DNA from: an uncultured Dorea sp.
GTDB lineage: Bacteria > Bacillota > Clostridia > Lachnospirales > Lachnospiraceae
Length of the DNA: 64,000 nucleotides
NCBI GenBank assembly: GCA_900543415.1
Contig: UQRE01000001.1
Coordinates: 62,001-126,000 of the forward strand
Reading direction: 5' to 3'
Of the stretch, positions 1 to 9,082 are shown piece by piece; the stretch's first letter is position 1, and the number at the start of each line of letters is the position of its first letter. A model generated the notes under the pieces. It saw only the letters and a list, made by a program, of their open reading frames with translations, was not told the DNA's origin and did no database searches. Made by a program: the position numbers and the translations under genes.

Positions 1-933
1 CAGATTGTTAATGTTGTTGTCAATAAAGTCGGCGGAGAGTCAAGTGTAGATAAGAGCGATTTAGAGGCGAAACTTGCAGAGGCGTTGAAAGTAGATTCGG
101 GAAAATATACAGAAGACAGTTATAATAAACTGTTGGCAGCCATAGAGGAAGCGCAGGAAGTATTTGATCGTGATGACGCAGCGCAAGATGAGGTTACAGA
201 GCAGGTTAACAAACTTACAACAGCAATGGACAATCTGAAAGAAAAAGAAGAAGGAACTGTTGATACAACTCCTTTGAAGGATAAATTAAAAGAAGCGAAA
301 GCAATTAGTGCAAAAGGATATACCGCAGATACTTATGCAGCGCTTCAAGATGCGATTAAAAAAGCGGAGGGCGTATTAAATAGCAATCCATCCCAGCAGG
401 AAGTATTTACAGCGGTGATTGATCTTCAGAAAGCCATTGATAATCTAAAAAAAGCTGTTGTTGACGTAAATAAAGATCTTTTGGGAGAAACGCTGGAAAA
501 AGCTAAAAGTTACAAAGCGGATGACTGGACAAAAGCAAGCTATGAAGCGTTACAGAAAGCCATCGCCGAGGCAGAAGTCGTATATAAAGACGAAGAAGCG
601 GATCAAGTAGCGGTTGATAGAAAAGTTGCGGCCCTTAATAAAGCAATCAATAATCTGGAAGCAAAAGGAAGTGAAACTCCGAATCCGGAAAAACCAGAAA
701 AACCGGAGAAACCAAATACACCAAATACTCCGGGAACCGGTGGACAAGGTGGACAAGATGGAAACGGAAATGCTGCTGGTGGACAGAAACCAGATGGAAC
801 AGTCCTAAATGGCGGAACATCCGGACCACAAGCTGCCAAGACCGCAGATACAGCGCATCCGATTGTATATGCAGCAGCCATGTTTGCAGCAATGGCAGGA
901 ATCGTTGTATTCAGAAGAAAAAAAGTAAAATAA
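1..933 (+). CDS. Cell-wall-anchored FIVAR-repeat surface protein (3' end only)
   Basis: The reading frame is open at base 1, so this is the C-terminal part of a longer protein. Three FIVAR-type helical repeats of about 65 residues are visible (roughly nt 55-255, 260-460 and 466-670), each with the pattern L..A......Y....Y..L..AI..A followed by V..A...L..AI..L. A Pro/Glu/Lys then Gly-rich wall-spanning linker follows (nt 670-825). The end is a sortase-type signal: AAKTADTAHP, a hydrophobic segment, then RRKKVK. The motif is KTAD rather than LPxTG. The family role is surface display or adhesion; the ligand is unknown. A strong terminator lies 18 bp after the stop. Confidence 0.85.
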   Translation, partial: QIVNVVVNKVGGESSVDKSDLEAKLAEALKVDSGKYTEDSYNKLLAAIEEAQEVFDRDDAAQDEVTEQVNKLTTAMDNLKEKEEGTVDTTPLKDKLKEAKAISAKGYTADTYAALQDAIKKAEGVLNSNPSQQEVFTAVIDLQKAIDNLKKAVVDVNKDLLGETLEKAKSYKADDWTKASYEALQKAIAEAEVVYKDEEADQVAVDRKVAALNKAINNLEAKGSETPNPEKPEKPEKPNTPNTPGTGGQGGQDGNGNAAGGQKPDGTVLNGGTSGPQAAKTADTAHPIVYAAAMFAAMAGIVVFRRKKVK

Positions 934-950
934 TAGTCAAATGACAAGAA

Positions 951-980
951 AAGTGCCGGAAGAGATTCCGGCGCTTTTTA
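951..980 (+). terminator. Rho-independent terminator of the FIVAR surface gene
   Basis: An 11-bp stem (951-961 with 966-976) closes a GAGA loop and runs into TTTTTA. It separates the surface gene from the rhamnose genes. Confidence 0.85.
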
Positions 981-1053
981 TTGGGGGCTTCAGTTGAAAA
1001 ACAATACCCAAATAGGATATAATATGTTGAAAATGGAAGGATGGGGAAACAAC

Positions 1054-1593
1054 GTGGGTATGTTAAAAGTGACGGAATGTGAATTGGAAGGATTGAAAAT
1101 TATAGAACCGCAGGTATTTGCTGATGATCGAGGCTGGTTTATGGAATTATATCGAAAAGAAGATTATGAAGAAGCAGGTATTTGCTGTGAGTTTGTGCAG
1201 GATAATCGAGCATATTCGAAGCAGGGCGTGCTTCGCGGGATGCATTTTCAAGTGAAATATCCACAGGATAAGTTGTTGAGTGTATTGAGAGGAGAAATAT
1301 ACGATGTTGCAGTAGATATTAGAAAAGATTCTAAGACATATGGGAAGTGGTTCGGAATCAGATTGTCTGATGAAAATAAGAAGCAAGTATTTATTCCGAA
1401 AGGATTTGCACATGGATACCTTGTATTGTCAAAGGAAGCAGAGATTTTATATAAATGCAGTGAAATCTATCATCCGGAAGACGAAGGCGGTATCGCATGG
1501 GATGATCCAAAGCTGGCGATTCAGTGGCCGATTTCCGTTCAAAGTGAACTTATTATTTCAGAAAAGGATCGAAATTGGGAAGGGCTTTTATAA
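1054..1593 (+). CDS. rfbC: dTDP-4-dehydrorhamnose 3,5-epimerase
   Basis: RfbC epimerises dTDP-4-keto-6-deoxyglucose at C3 and C5 in dTDP-L-rhamnose synthesis, in the cytoplasm. The protein (about 180 residues, normal for the family) shows the expected cupin signatures: IIEPQVFADDRGWF near the start, VQDNRAYSKQGVLRGMHFQ with the catalytic His, and FIPKGFAHGYLVL. The GTG at 1054 follows GGATGGGGA at a good distance; ATG at 1060 is an alternative, while upstream TTG/ATG codons (994, 1024) have poor spacing. The stop overlaps the start of rfbD (TAATG), so the two are translationally coupled. rfbA lies about 24 kb downstream; rfbB is not in the window. Confidence 0.9.
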   Translation: MGMLKVTECELEGLKIIEPQVFADDRGWFMELYRKEDYEEAGICCEFVQDNRAYSKQGVLRGMHFQVKYPQDKLLSVLRGEIYDVAVDIRKDSKTYGKWFGIRLSDENKKQVFIPKGFAHGYLVLSKEAEILYKCSEIYHPEDEGGIAWDDPKLAIQWPISVQSELIISEKDRNWEGLL

Positions 1594-2438
1594 TGAAAAT
1601 ATTAGTGACAGGCAGTAACGGACAGCTTGGGAAAGCGGTGGTTAGGGAATTAAAACACAGAGGTCATGAAGTGATCCCCGCAAGCCATGAAAATATGGAT
1701 ATTACAAAAGAGGATATTGTTTGGTCAGTATTGGAAGAAGTAAGACCGGATGCAGTCGTACACTGTGCCGCGTATACAAACGTGGATCGGGCGGAAGAAG
1801 AGCGAGAGGTTTGTCGTCGGGTGAATGTATGTGGAACGAAATATCTCGTAAAGTGGTGCGGCGAACATGATACAAAATTTCTATATGTTAGCACGGATTA
1901 TGTGTTTTCGGGAGAAGGAACGGTGCCGCATGGAGAAGAGGATGAAAAGAATCCGTTAAACACATATGGACAGAGCAAACATGAGGGAGAGGAACTTGTA
2001 AAAAAGAATTTGAAGAAGTGGTATATTGTACGTACCTCATGGCTCTATGGAGAGGGACAAAATTTTGTCACAGCAATTCTTAAGAGGGCGAAAGAAGAAG
2101 GAGAGCTTCAAGTAGTAAATGATCAGATCGGTTCGCCGACATATGCAGAAGATTTGGCAGTGACGATTAGCGAGCTGATAGAGACTGAACGGTATGGAGT
2201 CTATCATGTGACGAATACAGGCGAATGTACATGGTATGAATTTGCATGTGAGATATTAAAATACGCAGATATAGAAGCGGTGGTGCATCCGGTGACAACA
2301 GAGCAATACCCTAAGAAAGCAATGAGACCGAAGAATAGCAGGCTTGCAAAGAAGAAGTTGGGAAAAGAAGGATTTAAAGTGCTGCCTCCCTGGAGAGACG
2401 CATTGAAAAGATATATGTATTATGATTCCCTTTCTTGA
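1593..2438 (+). CDS. rfbD: dTDP-4-dehydrorhamnose reductase
   Basis: RfbD performs the last, NAD(P)H-dependent step to dTDP-L-rhamnose. It is an extended-SDR protein of 281 residues: N-terminal Rossmann motif VTGSNGQLG, then YVSTDYVFSGE and the catalytic NTYGQSKHEGE (Y-x-x-x-K), then the substrate-domain signature VRTSWLYGEGQNFV. ATG 1593 overlaps the rfbC stop; the in-frame upstream TTG at 1575 lies inside rfbC and is less likely. Activated rhamnose from this pathway probably feeds the glycosyltransferases at 18-26 kb. Confidence 0.92.
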   Translation: MKILVTGSNGQLGKAVVRELKHRGHEVIPASHENMDITKEDIVWSVLEEVRPDAVVHCAAYTNVDRAEEEREVCRRVNVCGTKYLVKWCGEHDTKFLYVSTDYVFSGEGTVPHGEEDEKNPLNTYGQSKHEGEELVKKNLKKWYIVRTSWLYGEGQNFVTAILKRAKEEGELQVVNDQIGSPTYAEDLAVTISELIETERYGVYHVTNTGECTWYEFACEILKYADIEAVVHPVTTEQYPKKAMRPKNSRLAKKKLGKEGFKVLPPWRDALKRYMYYDSLS

Positions 2439-2577
2439 CAGAGATTCTGAATTGACGTATATTAAAATCAACGCAGATGATGGTTGCTGTATCGAGGAAC
2501 TATCACAATTCTTAGAATCTAAATATGAATCATATTTCTATGAAGAATCTTCCAAATCGGAATATATTCTCGTTTGA
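2422..2577 (+). CDS. Small hypothetical ORF overlapping the end of rfbD
   Basis: A 51-codon frame begins inside the last codons of rfbD (+1 frame) and ends with TGA at 2575. The product is acidic and Tyr/Ser/Glu-rich (IEELSQFLESKYES near its middle). There is no convincing ribosome binding site and no recognised domain. It could be a coupled small protein or a leftover gene end; apart from it, 2439-2693 holds nothing recognised. Confidence 0.3.
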   Translation: MIPFLDRDSELTYIKINADDGCCIEELSQFLESKYESYFYEESSKSEYILV

Positions 2578-2693
2578 AAGAAGAATAAAATGAAAAAACG
2601 AAAAGTAGGGAATCCATTGTCTGGGAAAGGCATTTTTGCTATTATGTTTTTATAAAGATAGTTTCTCATATAGCCTTACGGAAAGGATGCTAT

Positions 2694-3653
2694 ATGAATG
2701 AACGCGGCGGGACAAATGAATATCGGGAAGTTATATCGTCTGGAGCAGATGTGAAAAAGGAAATTTATAGTCAGACCGAGGATGCAGTGCTTAAGACAAT
2801 GATACACTACTTCAAGGATGAGTTATTGCCTTATCTAGGAATCAAGGGAAAGGCGGTCGGAATCGCAGCAACAGAAGTAGTTTACCTCGGATTGAAGAAG
2901 CTTTTGCAGGATTTTAATCTGGTTATGGAAGATGGCTCGTGGAGTCATTTTGAATTCCAAAGTAAAAACGAAGGTCTGGAAGGTTTGAAACGATTTCGGG
3001 CATATGAAGCGGTTACAAGTTATCAGAATCACGTGGAAGTTACCACATATGTATTGTTTTCGGGAACGATTCAGAATCCGATGACAGAATTTACAGAAGG
3101 GATGAATACCTATCGGATTCATCCGGTGATTATGACGAATATGCAAGTGGAAGAACTTGTAGAAAAACTGCAGAAAAAGACAGCAGCAGGAGAAAAGTTG
3201 ACCAAACAAGATTTAGTTCCAATGACGCTTTGCTCTTTAATGGGCGGGAAACTCAGCCAGAAAGAGCGGATTACAAAAGCGTTTGAGTTCTCAAGGCAGG
3301 CAGAGAAAGACATCCCGAAGGAAGAGATAAATAAGATTGAGGCGGTGATGTATGCGATGGCAGAGAAATTTTTGAATGAAGTAGATATGGAAGAAGTCAG
3401 GGAGGCAGTTAAGATGACAAAGTTAGGGACGATGTTAATAAATGAAGGGCGAGAAGAAGGGCGAGAAGAAGGACGATGTAAAAATATAATTTCGTTAGTT
3501 CTCCGTAAGATACGAAAAGGATATAGTGCGATAGAGATTGCGGATATATTGGAAGAAGATAAGAATGTCGTACAAAAAATTTACGATGCTGCGGTTGCAG
3601 AGAGTCCAGATTATGACATAGAAAAAATATATAGAAGATTGAAGGAAGCATAA
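2694..3653 (+). CDS. Rpn/YhgA-like putative PD-(D/E)XK nuclease
   Basis: A 319-residue protein resembling the Rpn/YhgA-like group of putative transposase-derived nucleases common in Firmicutes. The likely nuclease core is around residues 75-110: a D in LVMEDGSWSHFEFQSK with E-F-Q-S-K giving the (D/E)-x-K half, followed by YEAVTSYQ. The C-terminal part is charged with a duplicated GREEG unit and a helical tail, which is typical of this family. The start is ATG 2694 after GAAAGGA. It is a single-gene unit with its own terminator. The family is linked to recombination-promoting or defence-like nuclease activity; its role here is not known. Confidence 0.65.
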   Translation: MNERGGTNEYREVISSGADVKKEIYSQTEDAVLKTMIHYFKDELLPYLGIKGKAVGIAATEVVYLGLKKLLQDFNLVMEDGSWSHFEFQSKNEGLEGLKRFRAYEAVTSYQNHVEVTTYVLFSGTIQNPMTEFTEGMNTYRIHPVIMTNMQVEELVEKLQKKTAAGEKLTKQDLVPMTLCSLMGGKLSQKERITKAFEFSRQAEKDIPKEEINKIEAVMYAMAEKFLNEVDMEEVREAVKMTKLGTMLINEGREEGREEGRCKNIISLVLRKIRKGYSAIEIADILEEDKNVVQKIYDAAVAESPDYDIEKIYRRLKEA

Positions 3654-3660
3654 GATGGTT

Positions 3661-3706
3661 GCCAAGTTTCTAATCCTTATACAGAGAATTAGAAACTTGG
3701 CTTTTA
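3661..3706 (+). terminator. Terminator after the Rpn-like gene
   Basis: A 14-15 bp near-perfect stem built on GCCAAGTTTCTAAT and ATTAGAAACTTGGC, closed by a loop of about 13 nt and followed by TTTT. Confidence 0.85.
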
Positions 3707-3726
3707 TAATGGAAAATTCACTTTGA

Positions 3727-3773
3727 TATAGATGGTGTCTATAAATAAGCTGTTAATATAGATTTCGTCTATA
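3727..3773. promoter_or_regulatory. Pair of identical palindromic operator-like sites
   Basis: TATAGA-N5-TCTATA occurs twice, at 3727-3743 and 3757-3773, exactly 30 bp apart (near three helical turns). The sites lie 41-87 bp upstream of the -35 box of the adhesin promoter, a position suited to a transcription activator. The cognate regulator is unknown. Confidence 0.55.
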
Positions 3774-3813
3774 AAATTGTCAGAATAATCAATAAGTAAA
3801 TAGATAAAAAATA

Positions 3814-3842
3814 TTGACATACCGCGGGGGGGGGTATACGAT
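3814..3842 (+). promoter_or_regulatory. Promoter with a nine-G spacer tract (possible phase-variable switch)
   Basis: A perfect -35 TTGACA (3814-3819) is followed by a spacer holding an uninterrupted run of nine G (3826-3834) and then TATACG/TACGAT (-10, 3835-3842). The spacing is 15 bp to TATACG or 17 bp to TACGAT, so gain or loss of one G would change promoter strength. It drives the adhesin at 3893. Confidence 0.6.
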
Positions 3843-3892
3843 ATCTAACGGAAAATGTAAAAGTATGTCAAAAATTGAGAAAGGAGAAGGAC

Positions 3893-6802
3893 ATGAGAAA
3901 GAACACAAGAAGAGTGCTCGCACTTGTTATGGCGCTTGCACTTATCCTTGGAAACTTTACCGGTCTTGGGACAACGTCGAAAGCGGCGGGCATTTCAGAA
4001 ATTTTCAGTGTCACGACATCGGTAAAAGAATTACCTAGTCAAGGTGGTAATGTAGATGTAACTTTCACAGGAGAAAATCTTGGCAGCAATGTGTATTATA
4101 AGATCACGGCTAAAAAGGATGGCGAATCATATTTTAGCCCGAGTGTAGCCCATACAGCGATTGTATGCCCGAGTGTAGAAGGAGGAACTGTTTCTATTCC
4201 GGTTCCGGAAAATACAGAGGGTACAGAAAGAACTCTTAGAATTAGTATTACAGATCAAGATAATAAATTTTCGTATGAGAAAAAAAATTCAGTTGATATC
4301 ACACAGGCTGCAGCCGGTGGACAGACACCAACTGTAGACAAGACTGCTCTTGAGAAAGCAATCAAAGATGCAGAAGCATGTAAACAGTCTGATTATACAA
4401 CAGAGGCTTGGACGGCACTTCAGTCTGCACTGACAGAAGCTAGAAAAGTAAAAGATGATAGTGCTGCTACAGAAGAAGCAGTAAAGGCTGCAACCAAGGC
4501 GCTTAATGATGCAATTGCTGCTGGTAAACCGGCGGTAGATGATTCCGTTATTAAAGCGAAGGTTGTAGATGAACAGGGTAAACCATTAAATGGTATAGAT
4601 TTTGAATTGTTTGAAGAACTTGAAGGAAGTGAAATTAATATTCCGGCTTCAGATTCAAACGGAGAAACTGAGTATTCAGTAAAAGATGCTCAAGATGGGG
4701 AATATACATTAACAATACATACAACATCTGAGTATACATTTGATCCGATAAAGGGATATACATATTATGTTACTGATGGGAAAGTAACAAAAGTAACAGT
4801 AGATGGAAAAGACTATAATGAAGAAATTCCAACATTTACAGCAAAGAAAATTGGCGGTGGCGGAGAAACTGATCCAGAAAAACCGGAAGTTAATAAAAAG
4901 TCATTGAAGATCAAAGTTGTAGATGAAGTTGGAATGCCGGTGACAGACGATAAATGTAAATTTGTAAGTGTTGATCCACGATATACCTTTGAAGAAACCT
5001 TGAAGAGCGAAGGAAATGGAGTATTTACAGCGACATTTGTTGATGTGGATCAAGTAGAAGCGATTATTAGATTAAAGGAGTCTTCAAAAGACAGTTATGA
5101 AGTGACTTCAGCAGTAAAAGAATTAAAACTCGTTTTAAATAAGGGTGAGATTCAGACTGTAAATGGCGAAGCCTATGATGGAAAGCAAGAATATACATTT
5201 ACAGTAAAGAAAATCGGTGGTGAAGTCGAGGAAGAAAAAGGCAAGATTACAAGTGCTATCTTAGCACCGGAAGAATTTACTGCAGAGGGTGGTGAAGCCA
5301 CACTGCTTGTTCTGGGAGAAAAATTAGACAAGCATTTATCTGTTGTAGTGAAGCTTGGAGGTCAGGTGACTGATATTCAGGCTGAGAAGTCCATGGATTC
5401 AACAGATACAAAACATTCCTATGCGATTAAGTTCCCGGCAAATGAAACGACACAGACAAAGTACTACAGTGTACAGTGTATCGTAGGAGCGAGTGCATTG
5501 GAGAACAAATACATTCCGGTGACTGTTGCCGGTAAAGAAGAAGGCGGCGAAGGCCCGACTGATCCGGAGGCAGAGGCAAAGATTACAAAGATTACTGCTA
5601 CACCGGACAGCCTTCCATCAAAGGGTGGTTCTGTGAAGTTGTCTGTTGAAGGTGAGAATCTGACTGCCGATAACTGGACAGCAAAGGCAGTTGGAGTTCT
5701 GGAAGGAACAGATGCTAGCAAAGGAACTGTAGACGCTGTAGATGTTACAGCAGATGGAGCAATCTTTAATTTTGGCAGAAATATGATTTCTACTAATCGT
5801 ATCCAATGGACCATTCAGGCGGGGCCGATTGTGGATGGGGTAATGCAGCCACAGAAGGAAATTGTCATCTATCAGGATAAGAATATTAAAGTAGAGACAG
5901 TTGATATTGTAGAAGCCTCTCAGCCGGATGGACAGACTATTATTGTAAAGTTTGAAAAAAACGTTAAAGTAGCTGAGTTAGAAGCAGAAGAATTAGGAAA
6001 ACTAATTCATATTAGCGGTGTTTCAGAAATAGATGGTCAGCCTGCGGATGATTCTGTTTATTATTTACAGAAAGATGATGTGGTTACAGCAAATGGAGAT
6101 ACTGTAACAATCAAATTAAGTCAGATATTAAAATTGTCAGCAGGAACAGCCGCAATTTATTTTGAGCAGGGCGCACTTAAGACGCCTGAAGGTGTTACAC
6201 TTAAAGAAGTACACTGGTCAGTTACTTCTAATCCGAGTATTTATAGTATCGATTATGAAAAAGATGTATTTGATTATAATGGTGGAACTGCTGTTGCAGT
6301 ATTAACAGGTGTGAGACTGGATGAGATTAATCTGAAAGATCCTAAGAGATTGGAAGCATCTGTTTTAGATCCACAGACATTAGAAAAAGTGGATCTTCCG
6401 CTCACAATTACGAACGCTGCGGAAGACAAGGCACCTACGATTGAATTTCCAGTGCCAAAGAATGAGACAGATAAAACACAGTCTTATCTTCTTAGTCTTG
6501 AATTAGACGGAAGTCCGGTATACGAAGGCACAGGTTCTAATAAAGCCAAAAGAGCAGTTGTATCTGTGTTGCCAAAAGACGCAGATCATAATGAACCGAC
6601 AATAAGCGGAATGACGATTAGTGGTAATGGTAAACTGGAAGGAGGTACTTTAACAGATCTGAAAGTTGATGTTGAAAAGGGTCTTGGACAATTAAAAGTA
6701 GAATTAAAACTTACAGGAACTAACTTAGATTCTACGAAGACGGAAGCACGTGCGATTGATGAAAACGGTGTTATCTGGCCGGTATCGCACGTACCGGAGT
6801 GA
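3893..6802 (+). CDS. Large modular secreted adhesin, N-terminal part (ends at in-frame TGA)
   Basis: ATG 3893 follows AAAGGAGAAGG and begins a signal peptide (MRKNTRRVLALVMALALILG, cleavage near SKAAG). In order: an N-terminal beta domain; one FIVAR repeat (about 148-214); two related SpaA/Cna-B-like domains (about 220-320 and 336-441) that both begin K(A/I)KVVDE and end KKIGG; then several Ig/TIG-like domains introduced by motifs such as ITATPDSLPSKGGSV. The frame stops at TGA 6800-6802, but the same frame continues without any shift to a sorting signal at 7570. The N-terminal product alone would be secreted without a wall anchor. See 6851-7570 for the detached part. Confidence 0.8.
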   Translation: MRKNTRRVLALVMALALILGNFTGLGTTSKAAGISEIFSVTTSVKELPSQGGNVDVTFTGENLGSNVYYKITAKKDGESYFSPSVAHTAIVCPSVEGGTVSIPVPENTEGTERTLRISITDQDNKFSYEKKNSVDITQAAAGGQTPTVDKTALEKAIKDAEACKQSDYTTEAWTALQSALTEARKVKDDSAATEEAVKAATKALNDAIAAGKPAVDDSVIKAKVVDEQGKPLNGIDFELFEELEGSEINIPASDSNGETEYSVKDAQDGEYTLTIHTTSEYTFDPIKGYTYYVTDGKVTKVTVDGKDYNEEIPTFTAKKIGGGGETDPEKPEVNKKSLKIKVVDEVGMPVTDDKCKFVSVDPRYTFEETLKSEGNGVFTATFVDVDQVEAIIRLKESSKDSYEVTSAVKELKLVLNKGEIQTVNGEAYDGKQEYTFTVKKIGGEVEEEKGKITSAILAPEEFTAEGGEATLLVLGEKLDKHLSVVVKLGGQVTDIQAEKSMDSTDTKHSYAIKFPANETTQTKYYSVQCIVGASALENKYIPVTVAGKEEGGEGPTDPEAEAKITKITATPDSLPSKGGSVKLSVEGENLTADNWTAKAVGVLEGTDASKGTVDAVDVTADGAIFNFGRNMISTNRIQWTIQAGPIVDGVMQPQKEIVIYQDKNIKVETVDIVEASQPDGQTIIVKFEKNVKVAELEAEELGKLIHISGVSEIDGQPADDSVYYLQKDDVVTANGDTVTIKLSQILKLSAGTAAIYFEQGALKTPEGVTLKEVHWSVTSNPSIYSIDYEKDVFDYNGGTAVAVLTGVRLDEINLKDPKRLEASVLDPQTLEKVDLPLTITNAAEDKAPTIEFPVPKNETDKTQSYLLSLELDGSPVYEGTGSNKAKRAVVSVLPKDADHNEPTISGMTISGNGKLEGGTLTDLKVDVEKGLGQLKVELKLTGTNLDSTKTEARAIDENGVIWPVSHVPE

Positions 6803-6850
6803 GATGGCACTTGGCGCTTCGTTGGAGTCGCAGGGATTAATAAAAACGGT

Positions 6851-7570
6851 GTGTTTGGAGATGGAAACAGTCAGCTAGTTGAGATTCTTCCACCACGTTT
6901 AGCAGGAACTAATAAAACATATACCATTCAGATTGCTTTAGATGGCAAGAACTTCTTAGATGTACCTAGTGTTAAACTGACAGTCAACAATGAGTCATTG
7001 AAAGGACAGGGAGCTGACGGTATGAACTGGGTAGAGTGTGGAAAAGAAGACTTATTTAATATTACAGCAACTTATGTTGATGAAAAGGGAAAAGAGATTG
7101 CCCAAGCTTACAAGGCTCAGGGATATATCATTTCCGAGTGGGAAACATATACACCAAGTATTCAGGCAAAAGACATTGAAGGTTATGAACTTGTCAGTGC
7201 ACCGGATATGAGCCAGTACGAAGGTTTTATCGGAAATAAGAAAGACTATAATTTCCAGTTCAAATATAGAAAACTGGGAAGTACAGACCCAGGCGGTCAG
7301 GGAGAAGGAGACGGAAATGGTTCTGGTTCCGGATCAGGAAATGACGGAAATACTGGAAATGGCGGACAGAGTGGTTCAGGAGCTAACGGACAGAATGGTT
7401 CTGGAAGTCATAATAAGAAACCAGATGCTCAAAATCTGTCAGCTACAACTAATAAGGGAAATGTAGCGAAGACAGGAGATACAAATCCGATTCTTCCAAT
7501 TGCAGCAGTAGCAGTTATTTCTTTAGCAGGTGTTGTAGTTGTTTTCAAGAAAAAACGAGAAGTAAAATAA
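6851..7570 (+). pseudogene. C-terminal part of the same adhesin: MucBP-like domain and sorting signal
   Basis: This continues the frame of the 3893 gene after the TGA at 6800; the intervening codons (DGTWRFVGVAG...) look like normal protein. No good ribosome binding site precedes the GTG at 6851 and there is no signal peptide, so separate translation would give a useless product. Contents: an Ig-like segment, a MucBP-like domain (about nt 7050-7270, FNITATYVDEKGKEI ... FQFKYRKLG), a Gly/Ser/Asn-rich linker and the wall-sorting signal VAKTGDTNPILP, hydrophobic helix, KKKREVK. The full gene is best read as nonsense-interrupted at 6800; recoding is an alternative. Confidence 0.75.
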
Positions 7571-7582
7571 GATAGTGTATAC

Positions 7583-7609
7583 AAGGCGTCGGATTTTCCG
7601 GCGCCTTTG
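7583..7609 (+). terminator. Terminator of the adhesin gene
   Basis: An 11-bp stem (7583-7593 with 7597-7607) rich in GC with a TTT loop, ending in TTTG. Confidence 0.8.
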
Positions 7610-7636
7610 TCAGCTGAAACGAGAATGGTGTCAATC

Positions 7637-7665
7637 TTGAAAAAGCGATATGTTTGTGTTATAAA
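7637..7665 (+). promoter_or_regulatory. Promoter of the MBOAT/AlgJ/GT unit
   Basis: TTGAAA (7637-7642), a 17-bp spacer and TATAAA (7660-7665) lie 53 bp before the MBOAT start. Confidence 0.6.
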
Positions 7666-7717
7666 AAATGTAGAATAATGTGCTTGTTGGAATGAGAGCA
7701 CTAGTAAGAGGAGCTAT

Positions 7718-9070
7718 ATGTTATTTAATTCACCGATTTTTATCTTTTTATTTCTGCCGGTTGTATTTATTCTGCATTGTTTGGTTAAGAAAAAGATTCG
7801 GAATATTTTATTGCTTTTTTCCAGTTTATATTTCTATGCATGGGGAGAGCCTCGTGCGGTTTTTTTGATGATTTTGTCTATTTTGTTTAATTGGAAGATT
7901 GGGAAGATTATTGGAAAAAGTAGTGGAAAGAAAAAACGTGCAGTGCTTATTGCAGGAATTGCCTGTGATTTGGGGATGTTAGGGTATTACAAATATTTTG
8001 GAGCATTGGTAGAGATTGCATTACCTATCGGGATTTCTTTTTTTACATTTCAGGCAATATCTTATATTATAGATGTGTATAGGGGAGAGACTGAGGCTGC
8101 ATCCAGTTTGGTGAATGTTGCACTTTATATATCTTTTTTTTCACAATTGATTGCGGGTCCTATTGTAAAATATCGGGATATTGACAGTCAGATTAGAGAG
8201 AGGGAAATTAGCGCAGGGGGCGTTACTGATGGGTTTAAAAGATTTGTTTATGGTCTTGCCAAGAAGGTTTTGCTTGCTAATACCTTAGGGCTATGTGCGG
8301 ATACGATTTGCGGTTATCAAGTGACTTCGGTGGATGGAATAATGGCATGGGTAGGAGCCCTTGCATATGGATTCCAAATTTATTATGATTTTTCGGGGTA
8401 TTCAGATATGGCAATTGGACTTGGTGCTATGTTTGGCTTTACGATACCCGAGAACTTCCGATATCCGTATTTGTCAAAATCGGTTTCCGAATTTTGGAGA
8501 CGGTGGCATATTTCGCTTGGTTCTTGGTTTCGGGAATATGTATATATTCCTCTTGGAGGAAGTAGAAAGGGAAGAAATAGGACATTCTGTAATCTTGTGG
8601 TGGTATTTTTTTTGACGGGACTGTGGCATGGCGCCCGTTATACTTTTGTATTGTGGGGGTTGTATCATTGTGCATTTGTATTGCTGGAAAAGGCAGGATT
8701 GCAGAAATGGTTGGATAAGTCAAAAGTACTTGCTGTGGGGTATTGTTTTACTGTGGTGAATTTTGGATGGGTGATATTTCGGGAAGACAGTATTAGAAAT
8801 GCACTTCAATATATGCTCCGAATGATTATACCTTGGCGATATTTAGATATCGTGATACAACCGTGGAATTATATGGATAGAAAAACACTTTTCATAGGGA
8901 TGTGTGCTGTTGCAGGCGCGGGAATTTTAAAGAGAATTGTTCCGGTACAAATAGCAGAAAAATGGAAAAACTCCATTGTAGAAGCATTATATATCATCAT
9001 GCTATTGGTGCTTTCGCTGGCATCTATTGCAAGCGATACCTATAACCCATTTATATACTTTCAGTTCTAG
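7718..9070 (+). CDS. MBOAT-family O-acyltransferase (AlgI/DltB-like)
   Basis: A 450-residue multi-pass membrane enzyme that in this family moves acyl (usually acetyl) groups across the membrane onto extracellular glycans. Many hydrophobic segments are visible from residue 5 onward. The MBOAT signatures are present: FQIYYDFSGYSDMAIG, PYLSKSVSEFWRRWHISLGSWFREYVYIPLGG (as consecutive motifs) and LTGLWHGARYTFVLWG with the invariant His. The start is ATG 7718 after AAGAGGAG. The next gene, 12 bp away, is an AlgJ-like protein, the usual partner, so the pair probably O-acetylates a surface polysaccharide or wall polymer made by this locus. Confidence 0.88.
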   Translation: MLFNSPIFIFLFLPVVFILHCLVKKKIRNILLLFSSLYFYAWGEPRAVFLMILSILFNWKIGKIIGKSSGKKKRAVLIAGIACDLGMLGYYKYFGALVEIALPIGISFFTFQAISYIIDVYRGETEAASSLVNVALYISFFSQLIAGPIVKYRDIDSQIREREISAGGVTDGFKRFVYGLAKKVLLANTLGLCADTICGYQVTSVDGIMAWVGALAYGFQIYYDFSGYSDMAIGLGAMFGFTIPENFRYPYLSKSVSEFWRRWHISLGSWFREYVYIPLGGSRKGRNRTFCNLVVVFFLTGLWHGARYTFVLWGLYHCAFVLLEKAGLQKWLDKSKVLAVGYCFTVVNFGWVIFREDSIRNALQYMLRMIIPWRYLDIVIQPWNYMDRKTLFIGMCAVAGAGILKRIVPVQIAEKWKNSIVEALYIIMLLVLSLASIASDTYNPFIYFQF

Positions 9071-9082
9071 GGGGGATAGACG

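Noticed and set aside
3875..3892. TTG start for the adhesin
   Set aside because: It lies within the Shine-Dalgarno stretch; ATG 3893 gives a standard signal peptide.
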